This document shows positions 53,731 to 64,000 of a stretch of DNA of 64,000 nt, piece after piece; position 1 is the first letter of the stretch; each line of letters starts with the position of its first letter. Source of the stretch: Penicillus capitatus (lineage: Eukaryota > Chlorophyta); NCBI GenBank assembly GCA_965649825.1, contig OZ287699.1, positions 1,364,001 to 1,428,000 on the forward strand, read 5' to 3'. A program made the translations under genes and the position numbers. Below the pieces are notes generated by a model that was not told the DNA's origin, did no database searches, and worked only from the letters and a program-made list of their open reading frames with translations.

Positions 53731-55160
53731 TTACATCCTGGGCTGTTGAGGTTCATTGACCATCACAGTCGGCTGTTTCCCATCCATTATTTGCAAAACC
53801 TCCCTCGCCACAATTTTTGCCATCTCCCTGTACGACGGCTCCGTGACGCCTGCGACGTGGGGCGTCAGGATTACCCTGGAAAACACGTTAGGTGCCAAAA
53901 CGCCTGACGTATTTCAACTTTGGATGCTGAGCGATCGCATGATGTGGATCAAAAGGCTCAAACCACTGGACATCTAATCCCAGACCACCGATCTTGCCGT
54001 TCTCTAAGTAATGCACTACGGCCGATTCATCCAACAGTCCTCCGCGGCACACATTCACGATCTTCACTCCATCTCTTTGGTACACACACCCAGAGTTTCG
54101 TCTTGGTCGACGGGCTGTCTGTTACACATCTTACTTGCAATGCGTCAGAAATTCCGCATTGATCATTCCCTTCGTCTCACTGTTCTGTACACATGCCAGG
54201 ATGACAATGTCAATCGTTGGCAGCACATCTGCCAGATCTTTCCACTGGATTCTCTCATCCAAAGTGTCAGCCACTTCTCTGAACAACCCATTTCTTCTAG
54301 GCTGGACGAGATAAAAGACGGAGACGACTTTTCCTCTGAGGATAGAGAAGACCATGATCGCTTCCGCACCCCAATCATGGAAACCTACGAGGCGGCGGGT
54401 CTTCAAACAATAAGAGACGCACAGAGGATGCCTGAAATGGCTTGAGACGAGGGATAAGGGAAAGAGCAATGCCACCAAACCCGATAATCAAAACACGTTT
54501 ACCGTACAGAGTATCACCCAACGGAACTCCGATTCTCCGGTTCTGCACAGCACCGCTGCTTCGTGCCGTTGACTCGAAGGAAAGAAACCTCGATCGAATG
54601 CTGCATGTCTTTTTGATTCCGCAACAGAGCCATTGACAAGTAGATGGCATGTTCGGCACATGAGAGTCCATTCGGCGTTTCGGAACTCGGAATCCGGGAG
54701 ACATAGATTCCCAGACGATCCGCCTATCCACACCATTCATAGGACTCATGCTCCTTTTCTGCTTCGGGGCAAACCGTTTCGATGTCGACACCCTCCAGTC
54801 CAACCCCATACTGTAAGATGAGTTTCAGCTTGTTTGCCGGTTCGAGAACAGAACGCGTCAAAGGCGTTCCAAAAGGAATTGCCACTGTTGCATCCGCGAT
54901 GGCATCGCGAAGAGTGGCTCCGTCGCAGCGAACGATCTGATAAGCACAGAAGCCACTTTACAAAAAGCGCTGCAAATGGCAGAACGCCTGACGTCGACGG
55001 TCGGAATATGTTTCAGTTCTTGCTGAGTGAAGTGGAAGGCGGAATCAAATTGCTTGCCGCAGAAGAGTACTCGGAAGTGCTTATTGGAAACGATCGCAGC
55101 ACTCGCGTGCGTCATGGCGCGAATCGGTCGAAGAATCCGTGAATGGAAGGGGCGATACAT
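53731..55160 (-). CDS. D-isomer-specific 2-hydroxyacid dehydrogenase
   Basis: Several short exons encode the family in order: GVGLEGVDIETVCPEA, CAEHAIYLSMALLRN, the NAD-binding loop KRVLIIGFGGIALSLIPRL, TIDIVILACVQNSETKGMIN, VNVCRGGLLDESAVVHYLEN (catalytic Arg), GLGLDVQWFEPFDP (Glu) and VILTPHVAGVTEPSYREMAK (catalytic His). The N-terminus from MYRPFHSRILRPIRAM resembles an organellar presequence; an internal Met at 55115 is the alternative start. The substrate (glycerate, phosphoglycerate or another 2-oxoacid) cannot be told. The residues NVCRGG in place of NVARGG are a mild variant. Confidence 0.88.
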
Positions 55161-55207
55161 GAAGGATGATAGCAAGTCCTCTCTCGTTCCACGAAGAAAC
55201 GCTGTGA

Positions 55208-56371
55208 TCAGACGTTAGGCAGCGATTCCGATCGATCGGACACTCTCCAGGTGACATGCTCATAACCCAGTCGTTCAAAGTCTATCCAGAAGTGCTTCTC
55301 CACTTGCCGTAGACAGGCTGGGTGCTGCATGTATAGTGGAACCGCATAGTCTTGGCGCAGGTTTGTATTTTTGGACTTCAGATGCTCTGGCATTTGCAGA
55401 TCTGGTACCTCTGGATTTTTTCTCTTGTTGATCTCGTCCAGTATCGTCTGCAAATCTTCAGAAAGTCGTTCCGTTTCGCCTATGAAGTCCACAGCCGGCA
55501 CACCTTCTCGCGTGAACAGACAGCTGCTCTGCTCCATGATGTGATGAACGTTATGGATAAAACCCCATTTGACTCTTGGGCGAAAGGCTTGAAGGAATGG
55601 TTGCCGACAAGCCTGTCCAAAAGGAATACGGCCCGCTTGTCTCGAAAGCTTCTTGATGTATGTGTAACTGCTGCCGTATCTCGAATAGGGATTTCGAATG
55701 AAGCCAAACACGAAGTAGTCATCCCAGTACTGCTTTGCTTCCTCTAGACTGGTTGTCTTGTTCTTATGCCAGCGCTCAGAACAGAACTCCATGCTGATGT
55801 TCTTGGGTGTCAACCAGTGGTCGCCACAGATCCACCCAAGCGGTTCGCGGATAGTCGTCCCGCCCACCTTCTTTCCCTTGATCCAGATGAACCGGTAGGC
55901 GTGATTGATGTGCACCAAACATCCTGGAAGCTGCATTGGCGGCTGAGCGATCTCGCAGAATAATCCAGTGTGCTTTATCCGAGATACTGCCCAATTCAGC
56001 GTCTTATTCTCACGCAGTTTCTTGAATTCAGGCCTCCAGTTTAAGGGATTCAGCATGCCAGTTTTGTTTTGGAAGCCTCTAAGTGTGGGTCGCATAGACA
56101 GAGCTTCTTCGACGACGTCAATGTGGCCAAGGTCGGATAGCGACACTTTGTGCGTGCTGTTGCAGCCCACTTCCCTAAGAACTGGTTTCCGCACTGAAAT
56201 GCGAACATTCGTTGTCCTGAGAAGGCTCCATTTCTTCGTGTTTTCTGTCTCAGGTTGTAACAGTGAAGGCACCACCGAAACGAAATGGAACGAGCCATAG
56301 AGCAGTATGAACAAGACAAGGACTGTCAATGCCCCAACACAATGACGTTTGCGATAGTTACAGAACTGCAT
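55208..56371 (-). CDS. HNK-1/Sulfotransfer_2-type sulfotransferase, copy 2
   Basis: A single exon encodes 387 aa from MQFCNYRKRHCVG. A type II membrane anchor (GALTVLVLFILLYGSFHFV) is followed by a stem, then the same catalytic core as copy 1: IWIKGKKVGGTTIREPLG and FGFIRNPYSRYGSSYTYI. The central block 55653-56110 is 96 percent identical to copy 1 at DNA level with no gaps. The anchor, stem and the last 150 residues have diverged clearly, for example CRQPFLQAF against CHEPFLQAF. It follows the dehydrogenase start by 47 bp. Confidence 0.85.
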   Translation of the reverse strand: MQFCNYRKRHCVGALTVLVLFILLYGSFHFVSVVPSLLQPETENTKKWSLLRTTNVRISVRKPVLREVGCNSTHKVSLSDLGHIDVVEEALSMRPTLRGFQNKTGMLNPLNWRPEFKKLRENKTLNWAVSRIKHTGLFCEIAQPPMQLPGCLVHINHAYRFIWIKGKKVGGTTIREPLGWICGDHWLTPKNISMEFCSERWHKNKTTSLEEAKQYWDDYFVFGFIRNPYSRYGSSYTYIKKLSRQAGRIPFGQACRQPFLQAFRPRVKWGFIHNVHHIMEQSSCLFTREGVPAVDFIGETERLSEDLQTILDEINKRKNPEVPDLQMPEHLKSKNTNLRQDYAVPLYMQHPACLRQVEKHFWIDFERLGYEHVTWRVSDRSESLPNV

Positions 56372-56685
56372 CCTTGCTTTGAAGCCCCTCCGGCAGTTTG
56401 ACTTCAAACTGCTCTGTTGTGACAGCGACGTCGAAAGCGACGTTTCAACGTCGCGCGCAAAATAAAGTCTGCGTTACACACAGTGACGTCCAGCCCTCTC
56501 TGGAGTAAGTGCACGCGTGAAAGATTGATTATTCCAGTATACAAATGTGAAAGCGGGCATCTAAAAACTGACGGAATTTGTGTTCCCCATCTGTGTTCAA
56601 ACACCGTCTGGATGAAGTGAACATGTCGACCAATTGTCATCTTGTCTCTTGTCTCGTCACCATTCCCTCCTCAGTCAAATTCGGT

Positions 56686-57885
56686 TTACTCAAAAGACGC
56701 GGTTATTCGATTGTATCCCAATTTTTGAAAATCCGACCAATAATTCCTCTCTATCCGTTCCAGACAAGTACTGTTGCGCAGAAACAGGTCTGTGATGTAA
56801 TGATCTCCATGGGCATTGATTCTTGGAAGGACCTGTTCACGAATAACGAGCTTTGGCAGATGTGAAGGCTTTCTTCGATTGAGTTCATCCAGAACGGATT
56901 GCAGATCTTCCTGCAAATTTTCCAGCTCTCCAACGAAGTCAACGGCCACTCGACCGTCGTCTGTAAAGAGACAGCGACTCTGTTCCATGGCATGACGGAG
57001 ATGATGCGTCACGGCCCCTGACCAACAGCATCCAAGTATGCTGCATGTTTTTGCCATCAGAAAAGGGGAGTCACAGAGCTTTCCGAAATTCACCAGACGC
57101 GGACAGTCTCCCATCAGTGTATCCACGTATGCATAGCTGCTGGCAAATCGGGCGTAGGGATTGCGTACGAAAGAAAACACAAAATACTCATTCCAGTACT
57201 GTTGCGCCAGTTCCGGCGAAATGTCTTCGTCGGCATGGAGCTCTTCGGCACATAGCGTTCGATTTGCCGTTTCCGGAACCAACCAGTCATCATTGCAGAT
57301 CCATCCAAGCGGCTCTCGGATTGCAGTGCTGCCCACTCTCGTGCCTTTGATCCAGATATATCGATAGTGATGATTGATGACGACATCGCAGCCAGGGTAA
57401 TGCAAAGAAGGTTGCCTTTCCAGGCAACCCACTCGCTTTTTATGGGGATACGAAAACCAAACAGACATCTCCTCATTCCTTCTCTTTTTATGTTCCGGCC
57501 TCCACTGAAGGGGGGACAGTATCACGTCACTCTTGTTATGAAATCCTGCAATAGCCGCTCGGCTTTCGATGGCCCTGGCAATAACACTCTGCTGGCGAAG
57601 CCATGCCTTGTCAGCGCGAAATGCGTCGTCGGAGCAGTCAAACACTTCAGGCGGAACAAATGTGGACACCTTGCGCTGATGACCGTTGTCAAAGACCGAA
57701 GGCGTCTCACGACTCTCGAGTAGACGCACCTGAGCAGTGACGGTCCTGACTTCACTGTACGATGTTTGTAACTGAGCTTCGTAGTGAGCGCTCTGACGGA
57801 CGACGTTGTACAAGGCAATGATTCCGATCAGGAACACGATTGCCAAACAAAAACGGCTCGACTCGGCATTCCGCTTGCTACGCAT
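56686..57885 (-). CDS. HNK-1/Sulfotransfer_2-type sulfotransferase, copy 3 (divergent)
   Basis: A single exon encodes 399 aa from MRSKRNAESSRFC; an upstream in-frame ATG at 57954 would overlap the TPR gene. The membrane anchor is CLAIVFLIGIIALYNVV. The catalytic motifs differ slightly from the other copies: IWIKGTRVGSTAIREPLG and FSFVRNPYARFASSYAYV. The block structure (IAGFHNKSDVILSPLQWRPE, YPGCDVVINHHYRYIWIKG, AMEQSRCLFTDDG, VAVDFVGE) is shared. It is the outgroup copy of the cluster and shows no recent sequence exchange with the other two. Confidence 0.85.
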   Translation of the reverse strand: MRSKRNAESSRFCLAIVFLIGIIALYNVVRQSAHYEAQLQTSYSEVRTVTAQVRLLESRETPSVFDNGHQRKVSTFVPPEVFDCSDDAFRADKAWLRQQSVIARAIESRAAIAGFHNKSDVILSPLQWRPEHKKRRNEEMSVWFSYPHKKRVGCLERQPSLHYPGCDVVINHHYRYIWIKGTRVGSTAIREPLGWICNDDWLVPETANRTLCAEELHADEDISPELAQQYWNEYFVFSFVRNPYARFASSYAYVDTLMGDCPRLVNFGKLCDSPFLMAKTCSILGCCWSGAVTHHLRHAMEQSRCLFTDDGRVAVDFVGELENLQEDLQSVLDELNRRKPSHLPKLVIREQVLPRINAHGDHYITDLFLRNSTCLERIERNYWSDFQKLGYNRITASFE

Positions 57886-57925
57886 TTTCTCAAATTCGAG
57901 ACAGATGATGGACAAGTGTAGCGGT

Positions 57926-58416
57926 TCATCGATCGACAGTAGAAGATAATCCATTTCCCTCAACGCCACTCGGTCCCTTCGTTTTTTGTGTTCGGACTAT
58001 GCGATTGAGACTCTTGATTTTCTGTTCGATATCTCGGTTTCGCCCGCCATCGCCTCCGACGCACTCTGCAGCACGTTTGTACCAACGCAGTGCTTCGTCA
58101 TAGAGCTCCTGGGCCTCGTAGATGCTCGCTTTGCGAAAGTATCCCTTTTCCCAGTCAGGACGCATAGAAATGACACGGTCGGCGTCGCTTTGAGCCTTTG
58201 TCATTTTGGACAGCTTTATCAGCGCCGCACAACGATTGCTACACCACACATTCTTCATGGCGTGACGCGCGGACGGCGTAACCTGAAGAGCAGCACATTC
58301 TCTGGGTCTTCTTTAATGGCCTTTGTATAGAGACCCGCCGCTTTCAGGAAGTTCCCTTTCTTAAACTCAACGTTGCCTTCTTTTTTCAGTTGTTCTGCTT
58401 TTTGAGGGTCCGACAT
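57926..58416 (-). CDS. Small TPR protein (STI1/co-chaperone-like)
   Basis: Exons 58416-58283 and 58238-57926, with a 44-nt intron, give 148 aa. Three tetratricopeptide repeats are visible: AEQLKKEGNVEFKKGNFLKA, LFSNRCAALIKLSKMTKAQS and EKGYFRKASIYEAQELYDEA. The first repeat carries the K/N...N residues of carboxylate-clamp TPRs that bind Hsp70 or Hsp90 C-termini. It is close to the TPR1 module of STI1/HOP but lacks the rest. It lies head-to-tail with sulfotransferase 3. Confidence 0.8.
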
Positions 58417-58453
58417 TTAAAACGTTGACGAAAACACGCAAGCATTTAAACCC

Positions 58454-61400
58454 CTAATGACGGATGACATCTTCTCGGGTGTCTAGCAGCCGTTCCATCA
58501 TCGCCGAGGACACCCAGGAAGTCTTGCGGGCCAGAGCGACGGAGCAGTAATCCATGAGCTTCAATGCTCCCGTCTCATCCTGACCCCAACGCAAAATGTA
58601 CTGGGTTCCTGAAGGAGACATCGCCGTTTCGGCCCCCAATGGAACCTGGACAGAGAAGTATGATGCCTCATCAGACAGCCACAGATTCTGTGCGAACTTC
58701 GATGCTGATATTCTTCTCTTCTGCGATGGTCAGCATCTCGAATGTGGCATTGTTATGTGCGTATTCGAGCTCAGCTTGACGGGCAACATTCAAGAACACT
58801 TCCTCCAGAGGTGTCAGACTCAGCTGGATGTCTTGGATGTTCAGCTCCTCCTGACGATCCTGGACAAAACAGTGAAAGCGAGATGGCGGAGGATAACAAT
58901 GTGAACGCTTAGAGATTGAATGAGCTCTCCAAGGAGATGCTCTTTTTCGTTGGGGACCAAGACATGCAGATAGGCTTCAGATTCGTCGAAGATATCCATT
59001 CCCAGTGACTCTTTCAAGATGCTCTTGACTTGGATGGCTTTATCGGATTTCGTTTTGCGATCCTGGCCACACAGAGAAGGTAGAGGTACTGGAGATTTGA
59101 CGACAGTGATGGTGGCTACTCCGATGCTGATGGACATTTTATACCCCGATCCGAAACGGGCCTTCAGGCGCAGACCATTGCCCAGGCACCGCAGACGTCC
59201 GCGAGCCATGATGCCAATTCGATCACCCAACATATCTGCCTCTTCCATGGCATGCGTCGTGAGAACAATAACGCGTCCTTTCTTGGCCTTGTCAATTAGA
59301 TTCCACACATGACGCCTGGAACACCATACCCTGCAGATAAGCTTCCAGGTAGCTTCTGAACCGTGAGATGGGATCCATTCCAGTCGTCGGCTCATCCAAG
59401 TATACAATCTTTGGATCGCCGAGCAGCGCGATGGCAACACTGAGTCGTCTTCGCATGCCGCCGCTGTAGGCACTCGAGATCAAGTCTGCTGCCTCTGTCA
59501 GCTTAACCTGAAAAACTTGGTGTGATGGAAATGATTGGGAGGGGGAATGGAACTTGTTCCAAGAGATTCGCGATCTCAACCTTGGCAGACGATCGAGGCA
59601 CGCCCTTCACTTCGGCAAAGAGCCTCAGATGCTCTCTGCCTGTCAAATTGTCGTAGAGCACATCGAACTGCGGACACACTCCCATGATGGATCTTATGGT
59701 ATTCATGCCGCCGACATCTCGAATGCTTTCGCCGTACACATAGGCGTCGCCTCCGGAAGGAGACATGACCTCAAAGGCAGAAGACTGTCAATCGTGACTA
59801 TTCTTCCGTCGGAGCCCTCACTCCTGTCAGACAATTGATCGTCGTCGTTTTACCGGCACCGTTTGGTCCTAGCAGACAGAAGCATTCGTTTTCATTGATA
59901 CCCAACCACGTGCCTTCGACCGCCGTGTGGTTTCTATACGTCTGCCAGTCCAACACATACGATCGTTTGTTCAATGCTGGACTAGAAAATTGGCACATAT
60001 GACCTTTCTAAGGCTGAAGAGTTCGAGCTTCGGTTCACCCAATCTCTGTCCTTTCTGACTGCCTTTGAATCTCTTCGTCAGTTCAGACTCTCCACTCGAA
60101 ACGGGGAGTTCTGAATCATCGGAAGCCTCAGTCGATCTAGACCATTGGATTGAAGGCAGCGCATGATGATTGAGCTGCATCATAACCTTGGATCCATCTC
60201 TCGGATCCGTTTCTTGCAGCGCAGACGCATTTTGTCGCGTTCCTTGAGAACATCGGAGTCGATTTCTAATCCACAGGATTCTTCTACTGGCTGAGCCGCT
60301 GCCCACTTCAGATCATGTGCATCGCGTATCTGAAAGCAAGAGACATCTGTTACATTGAGTGACACTGACGAAGACATTGCCTTGGATGGCCACCAGTATC
60401 GCCGTTGCAGAAAATAGTAGAAGGGCTTGCGACCGCTGTCGGCATTAGACACAATGTTGTTGATGTATATCGCCACGATGAAATAGCCGAGGAATTGCAC
60501 AAACATCAACCGTAGGCATTTGTCGATAGAGACCACACAATCCAGTTGGATGTAGGCATTACGATTAAATGCTGTCGGAGGGGGTTGATCGTTACGGCAG
60601 TAGAGATCTCGTTGAGACCAGGAGATACCCTCCAGACTCAGCACTGTCAAACAGAACATCTATTGCGGAGGACATCTGAGAGAGGCGGATCTACCTGATG
60701 CTCGGGAGAGATCCTGACATGCCTTTGCCAGCAACGTCCAAGGAAAGAGATTGAAGGGAATACGGATGCTGTCTGAGAACGAGACGGCATAAGGAAATCC
60801 ATTCTGCACGCACATTTGCATGATCCATGCCAGCACGAAAATGCCAAATCCGATAGGCACGGCTGAGTCTGCTCGCTTCAGTATGGCGGAGATGAGAAAG
60901 GCGATGGACATTAGGGATACGTTCGTCATGAAGATCAAGATGGCGACGAGGAACAGGCTGTTGTCCACAAAGAGAGGAATCCGAAGGGCCGTCGCTGTCA
61001 TGATGACGATGGCCGTGTGCGCCGCCGATGCAATGATCTCGGAGAGCAGCCACGATGCCCAGAAAGCCGTTTCTTTGAGGCCCATGATTCGAAGCGCCTG
61101 TAAGACTCCTGTCTCTTTCTCGGTGACGAGTTGGAAAAGCAGGGCGACGAAGTGAAACATGGAAGACGCTAGGAGAAAGGTGGGAGTCACTGTGGACACT
61201 ACAAGACACCATCTTTCTGGTTTGGCCCTCCGGTCGCACAAGAAGGCGCACCTATGTCTTCTGCACTTGTCTCTGGATGTGCAAAGTCTGTGAAACTGAC
61301 GTTCCATTCGATTCCTGGATCTGTGCGAACAGAGAAGTGGAGGTGCTGAAGAGAATTTGGTATCTACCGTTGGTCATCTTTCGCGCGATCTCGCGCTCGA

Positions 61401-62229
61401 CTGCCATCTGAAGTGGCAATTGAACGAAGAAATTGGGATCGCGAAAGCTCTCCTTGAAGAATTTCACACTGACAGACGCCACGATGCAACACCTTTCTTG
61501 CGCTGCTTCATCATACGTACCTCGTATTAGTCTGGATCACGAATTCGATTCTCTAAGGCCAGACAGACACAAATGAGAAACGACCAGTGACGTATCTATA
61601 CCTTGTCTTGTTCGGGAAAGAAATGCACGGCGGCGAGGACGGATTCCTGATGCTCCATAAGGAAACGATCGACCTGGTCACACGATCGAGCTTCGACCGT
61701 CGACAGTAGATGGCGTTTGTCATCTTGCCTCCGTCATGTTTGCGAATCCGCGCACGTGTTCATCTGGAATCGGCGGGTCATTGTTCTGAACGACGCCGTT
61801 GATGATGGCGGCGACAAAGGGATCGTCAAAGGGACTGTAGAGAAGCGTATAGCATCGACGATCTTTCTGCATTCCATTCAGACGGCTGGCAATTCTTGTC
61901 CATCGAAACGTCGGACGTCAAGACTTTGAGAAACAGATCGTCGGCGCAATCGGGAATGGCGGAGATGTAGCGCGGCTGTGGATGCAGGGTATCCTTCAGA
62001 GATTTGAGTCGTTCGTTTGAATTGATGATGGCCCAGTTGACGAGCCAAATCAAAAAGACAAAGGCGGCTGCTTGCAGCAACTGCACCAGATTTTCGCGCC
62101 ATGCGTGATACCTCCACTTCAAAGCTCGCTCCTGATGACGATCGGATCACTGTCTTACCGCAATTGCCCGTTCTTGCGTGTCAAAGCGAGAAACTGACGC
62201 AGCAGCAGTAAGAGACCTGTAGATGTCAT
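58454..62229 (-). CDS. Half-size ABCA-subfamily ABC transporter
   Basis: It starts [20 protein letters not shown] with a first membrane helix ([13 protein letters not shown]) and a luminal loop with Cys. A six-helix ABC2-type block follows ([48 protein letters not shown]). One nucleotide-binding domain follows: Walker [18 protein letters not shown]-loop [16 protein letters not shown], signature [12 protein letters not shown], Walker [15 protein letters not shown] and switch [15 protein letters not shown]. The C-terminal tail has [17 protein letters not shown] as in plant half-size ABCA proteins. A homodimer would be needed. Many short introns interrupt it (for example 59830-59765 and 60657-60307). 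Substrate is probably lipid, by family. Confidence 0.88.
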
Positions 62230-62353
62230 GTGCTTGTCGCCCAGTCAAGATGCCGTGTCTGCTGAAACGACGTGACGATGCATGACATCTTCCCCGAGTC
62301 ATCCGATGCCAACAATTCACCTACAAAACTCCACGTAGGTCAACAAACACAAT

Positions 62354-63670
62354 ATGCTTTCTTGTAGACGTCTCAGCGCACGCTTTGCGATGCGTCGATC
62401 CAAGAGCGTCGCAACAGCGCACATCGACGAACTTGTCGGTGCCAAGAGATTTGTACGTCAAAACCCCAAAACAGATGCGTTTCCAGTTCATCGTTTTCAC
62501 CACGTCGAGTTCTGGTGTCCTGACGCCACAAACGCCTACAAGCGTTTCCAGGTGGGTCTGGGAATGCAGCTGGTAGCAAAGTCCGATCAGGGAACAGGAA
62601 ACGGCCAGTTCGGATCCTACGTGTTACGTTCCGGGGAGCTCATCTTCGTCTTTACTGCCCCCTATTCTTCCAAAGTGTCCCAGGCAGGAGGCAAAATACC
62701 ACATCCTGGGTACAAACCAGAAGAGGCCTTTCGTTTCACGAAGGCACATGGGTTCGGTGTTCGTGCCATCGGTGTTGTCGTTGATGACGCCAGTGAGGCA
62801 TTTGACATCTCTGTTCGCCGTGGAGCTGTTCCTGTGCTGTCGCCGGTGGAGATTCGAGATGAAGAGAGTGGCGAGGATCAAGTGTTCTCGGAAGTGCGGC
62901 TCTATGGCGATGTCGTGTTAAGATATGTTTCGGGCGATTTTACAGGACCGTATCTGGCTCAGTATTCTTCAGTCGACAGTAAAGAAGTATTTTACGGTAT
63001 TCGCCGCCTCGACCACGCTGTGGGGAATGTGGAGGATCTGTTGAAGACAGTGAACTATGTCGCAGGCTTTACTGGATTTCACGAGTTCGCGGAGTTTACA
63101 GCCGAGGATGTGGGAACCGTCGATTCTGGCCTGAACAGTATTGTCCTGGCGAACAACAATGAATATGTCCTCCTGCCTCTGAACGAACCCACTTTTGGGA
63201 CCCGGCGCAAAAGCCAGATCCAGACCTACCTTGAGCAGAATGAAGGAGCTGGATTACAGCATCTGGCATTGAAAACGGACAATATCTTCACCTGTCTTCG
63301 CCACATGCGAAAACAGATTGGCGGCTTCGAGTTCATGCCAAAGCCATCGGATGAATACTATCGAAAATTGCCGGAGCGTATTGGGGACAGATTGACGCCC
63401 ACTGAGTACGCAGATGTTGAGGAATTGGGCATTATGGTGGACAAGGATGAGGAAGAAGGCATCTTGCTGCAGATCTTTACCCGACCGATTTCCGACCGAG
63501 CAACTGTGTTTCTGGAGATTATTCAAAGAATCGGCTGCGAACAGGACCAAGAGGATAAGTATGGGAATCTTGTGGTCACACAGAAAGGCGGCTGTGGAGG
63601 ATTTGGAAAGGGAAACTTCTCAGAGCTCTTTCGCTCTATCGAAAACTATGAACGTACGTTGAGAGTGTGA
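62354..63670 (+). CDS. HPPD: 4-hydroxyphenylpyruvate dioxygenase
   Basis: One uninterrupted exon encodes 438 aa. HPPD converts 4-hydroxyphenylpyruvate to homogentisate in tyrosine breakdown and, in photosynthetic organisms, plastoquinone and tocopherol synthesis. FHHVEFWCPDATNAYKRF and GIRRLDHAVGNVEDL give the first His and the second-domain lead. The iron ligands are in RRLDHAVGN, GLQHLALKT and VFLEIIQRIG (Glu). The C-terminal GGCGGFGKGNFSELFRSIE is the lid helix. Sequence style is plant-like. The Arg-rich N-terminus (MLSCRRLSARFAMRRSK) may be an organellar targeting peptide. It is intronless among intron-rich neighbours. Confidence 0.96.
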   Translation: MLSCRRLSARFAMRRSKSVATAHIDELVGAKRFVRQNPKTDAFPVHRFHHVEFWCPDATNAYKRFQVGLGMQLVAKSDQGTGNGQFGSYVLRSGELIFVFTAPYSSKVSQAGGKIPHPGYKPEEAFRFTKAHGFGVRAIGVVVDDASEAFDISVRRGAVPVLSPVEIRDEESGEDQVFSEVRLYGDVVLRYVSGDFTGPYLAQYSSVDSKEVFYGIRRLDHAVGNVEDLLKTVNYVAGFTGFHEFAEFTAEDVGTVDSGLNSIVLANNNEYVLLPLNEPTFGTRRKSQIQTYLEQNEGAGLQHLALKTDNIFTCLRHMRKQIGGFEFMPKPSDEYYRKLPERIGDRLTPTEYADVEELGIMVDKDEEEGILLQIFTRPISDRATVFLEIIQRIGCEQDQEDKYGNLVVTQKGGCGGFGKGNFSELFRSIENYERTLRV

Positions 63671-64000
63671 CCATGTCACGCTCGTTCTGTAGCATGTTTG
63701 TTCAAGGAACCTTGCCCACGGAACTCTCCTGTATTATCAAGGTGTCTGTCTGTCCACACTGCAGGCACCGCGTGTCTAAAAGAGGCATCGAATGTAGATG
63801 CCACCTACTCTGGACGGTAAACTGTATTGATATTTGACTTCTACCCATCTCTGCCGAGTTCTATTTTTTATCTACTGTGGAAGGTGTGGACAGTCTGTGT
63901 TCTTTTTTCTGTATTAAAAGATTGACTCTGGCTCTGACGTCGTTCGCGACGCTGTAAATTCTCGCCGTTCAGAAAAGTTCGCGTTGACGGCGCGCAGCTT
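63671..64000. other. Downstream region without a recognised gene
   Basis: This holds the HPPD 3' flank and, near the edge, a short ACGT element (GACGTCG, 63937-63943). I see no coding sequence. Confidence 0.4.

Noticed and set aside
1-64000. CRISPR arrays, insertion sequences, prophage or operons
   Set aside because: No direct-repeat spacer arrays, transposase genes or bacterial gene organisation; spliceosomal introns throughout.

Overview
This window is nuclear DNA from a gene-dense, intron-rich eukaryote that uses the standard code. Where protein families fix the reading frame, introns can be placed to the base. Almost all are 39-71 nt, GT-AG, often ending in a short pyrimidine run and TAG or CAG. 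Intergenic gaps are often below 150 bp, divergent starts can be about 30 bp apart, and two convergent pairs overlap at their stop codons.

Several genes have plant- or alga-like architecture: a fused FMN hydrolase-riboflavin kinase, a G-box type bZIP with a proline-rich N-terminus, a VAMP72-like R-SNARE, a half-size ABCA transporter, a plant-type HPPD, an RR-TZF CCCH protein and a DCD-domain protein. Others are not typical of land plants: a cation-channel/class I phosphodiesterase fusion, HNK-1-type sulfotransferases, a WAC-PHD-DDT-WHIM-PHD ACF1 homologue, a receptor-like TKL kinase and a WW domain resembling CEP164. I read this as a free-living unicellular eukaryote, probably algal or archaeplastid-related and perhaps ciliated. 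The exact lineage cannot be fixed from the sequence alone.

Layout. 1-9.7 kb: WW protein end, SLY1, channel-PDE, VAMP72-like, bZIP, IMP4. 9.8-11.9 kb: tandem secreted lipocalins. 11.9-17.9 kb: DPH1, a STUbL-like RING protein, SF3B2, a mitochondrial protein. 18-21 kb: DCD-RGG protein and two weak small genes. 21.4-29 kb: PP4R1-like HEAT protein, FMN hydrolase/riboflavin kinase, signal peptide peptidase, soluble pyrophosphatase, NAR1. 29-35 kb: a gene-poor stretch, the RR-TZF protein and a very Cys-rich secreted protein. 35-47 kb: RPL34, TKL receptor kinase, WNK kinase, ACF1. 47-58 kb: three sulfotransferases interleaved with a DUF6174-like secreted protein, a degenerate peroxiredoxin-5 and a 2-hydroxyacid dehydrogenase. 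58-64 kb: TPR protein, ABCA, HPPD.

Most genes are housekeeping and functionally unrelated, so there is no operon logic. The true clusters are the lipocalin pair and the sulfotransferase trio. The sulfotransferase trio carries a recent gene-conversion tract. Many introns share TCACATC/GATGTGA and CTCACTCTTTT blocks in both orientations, which suggests an introner-like element family. CDS coordinates give the full span from start to stop; introns are described in the text.
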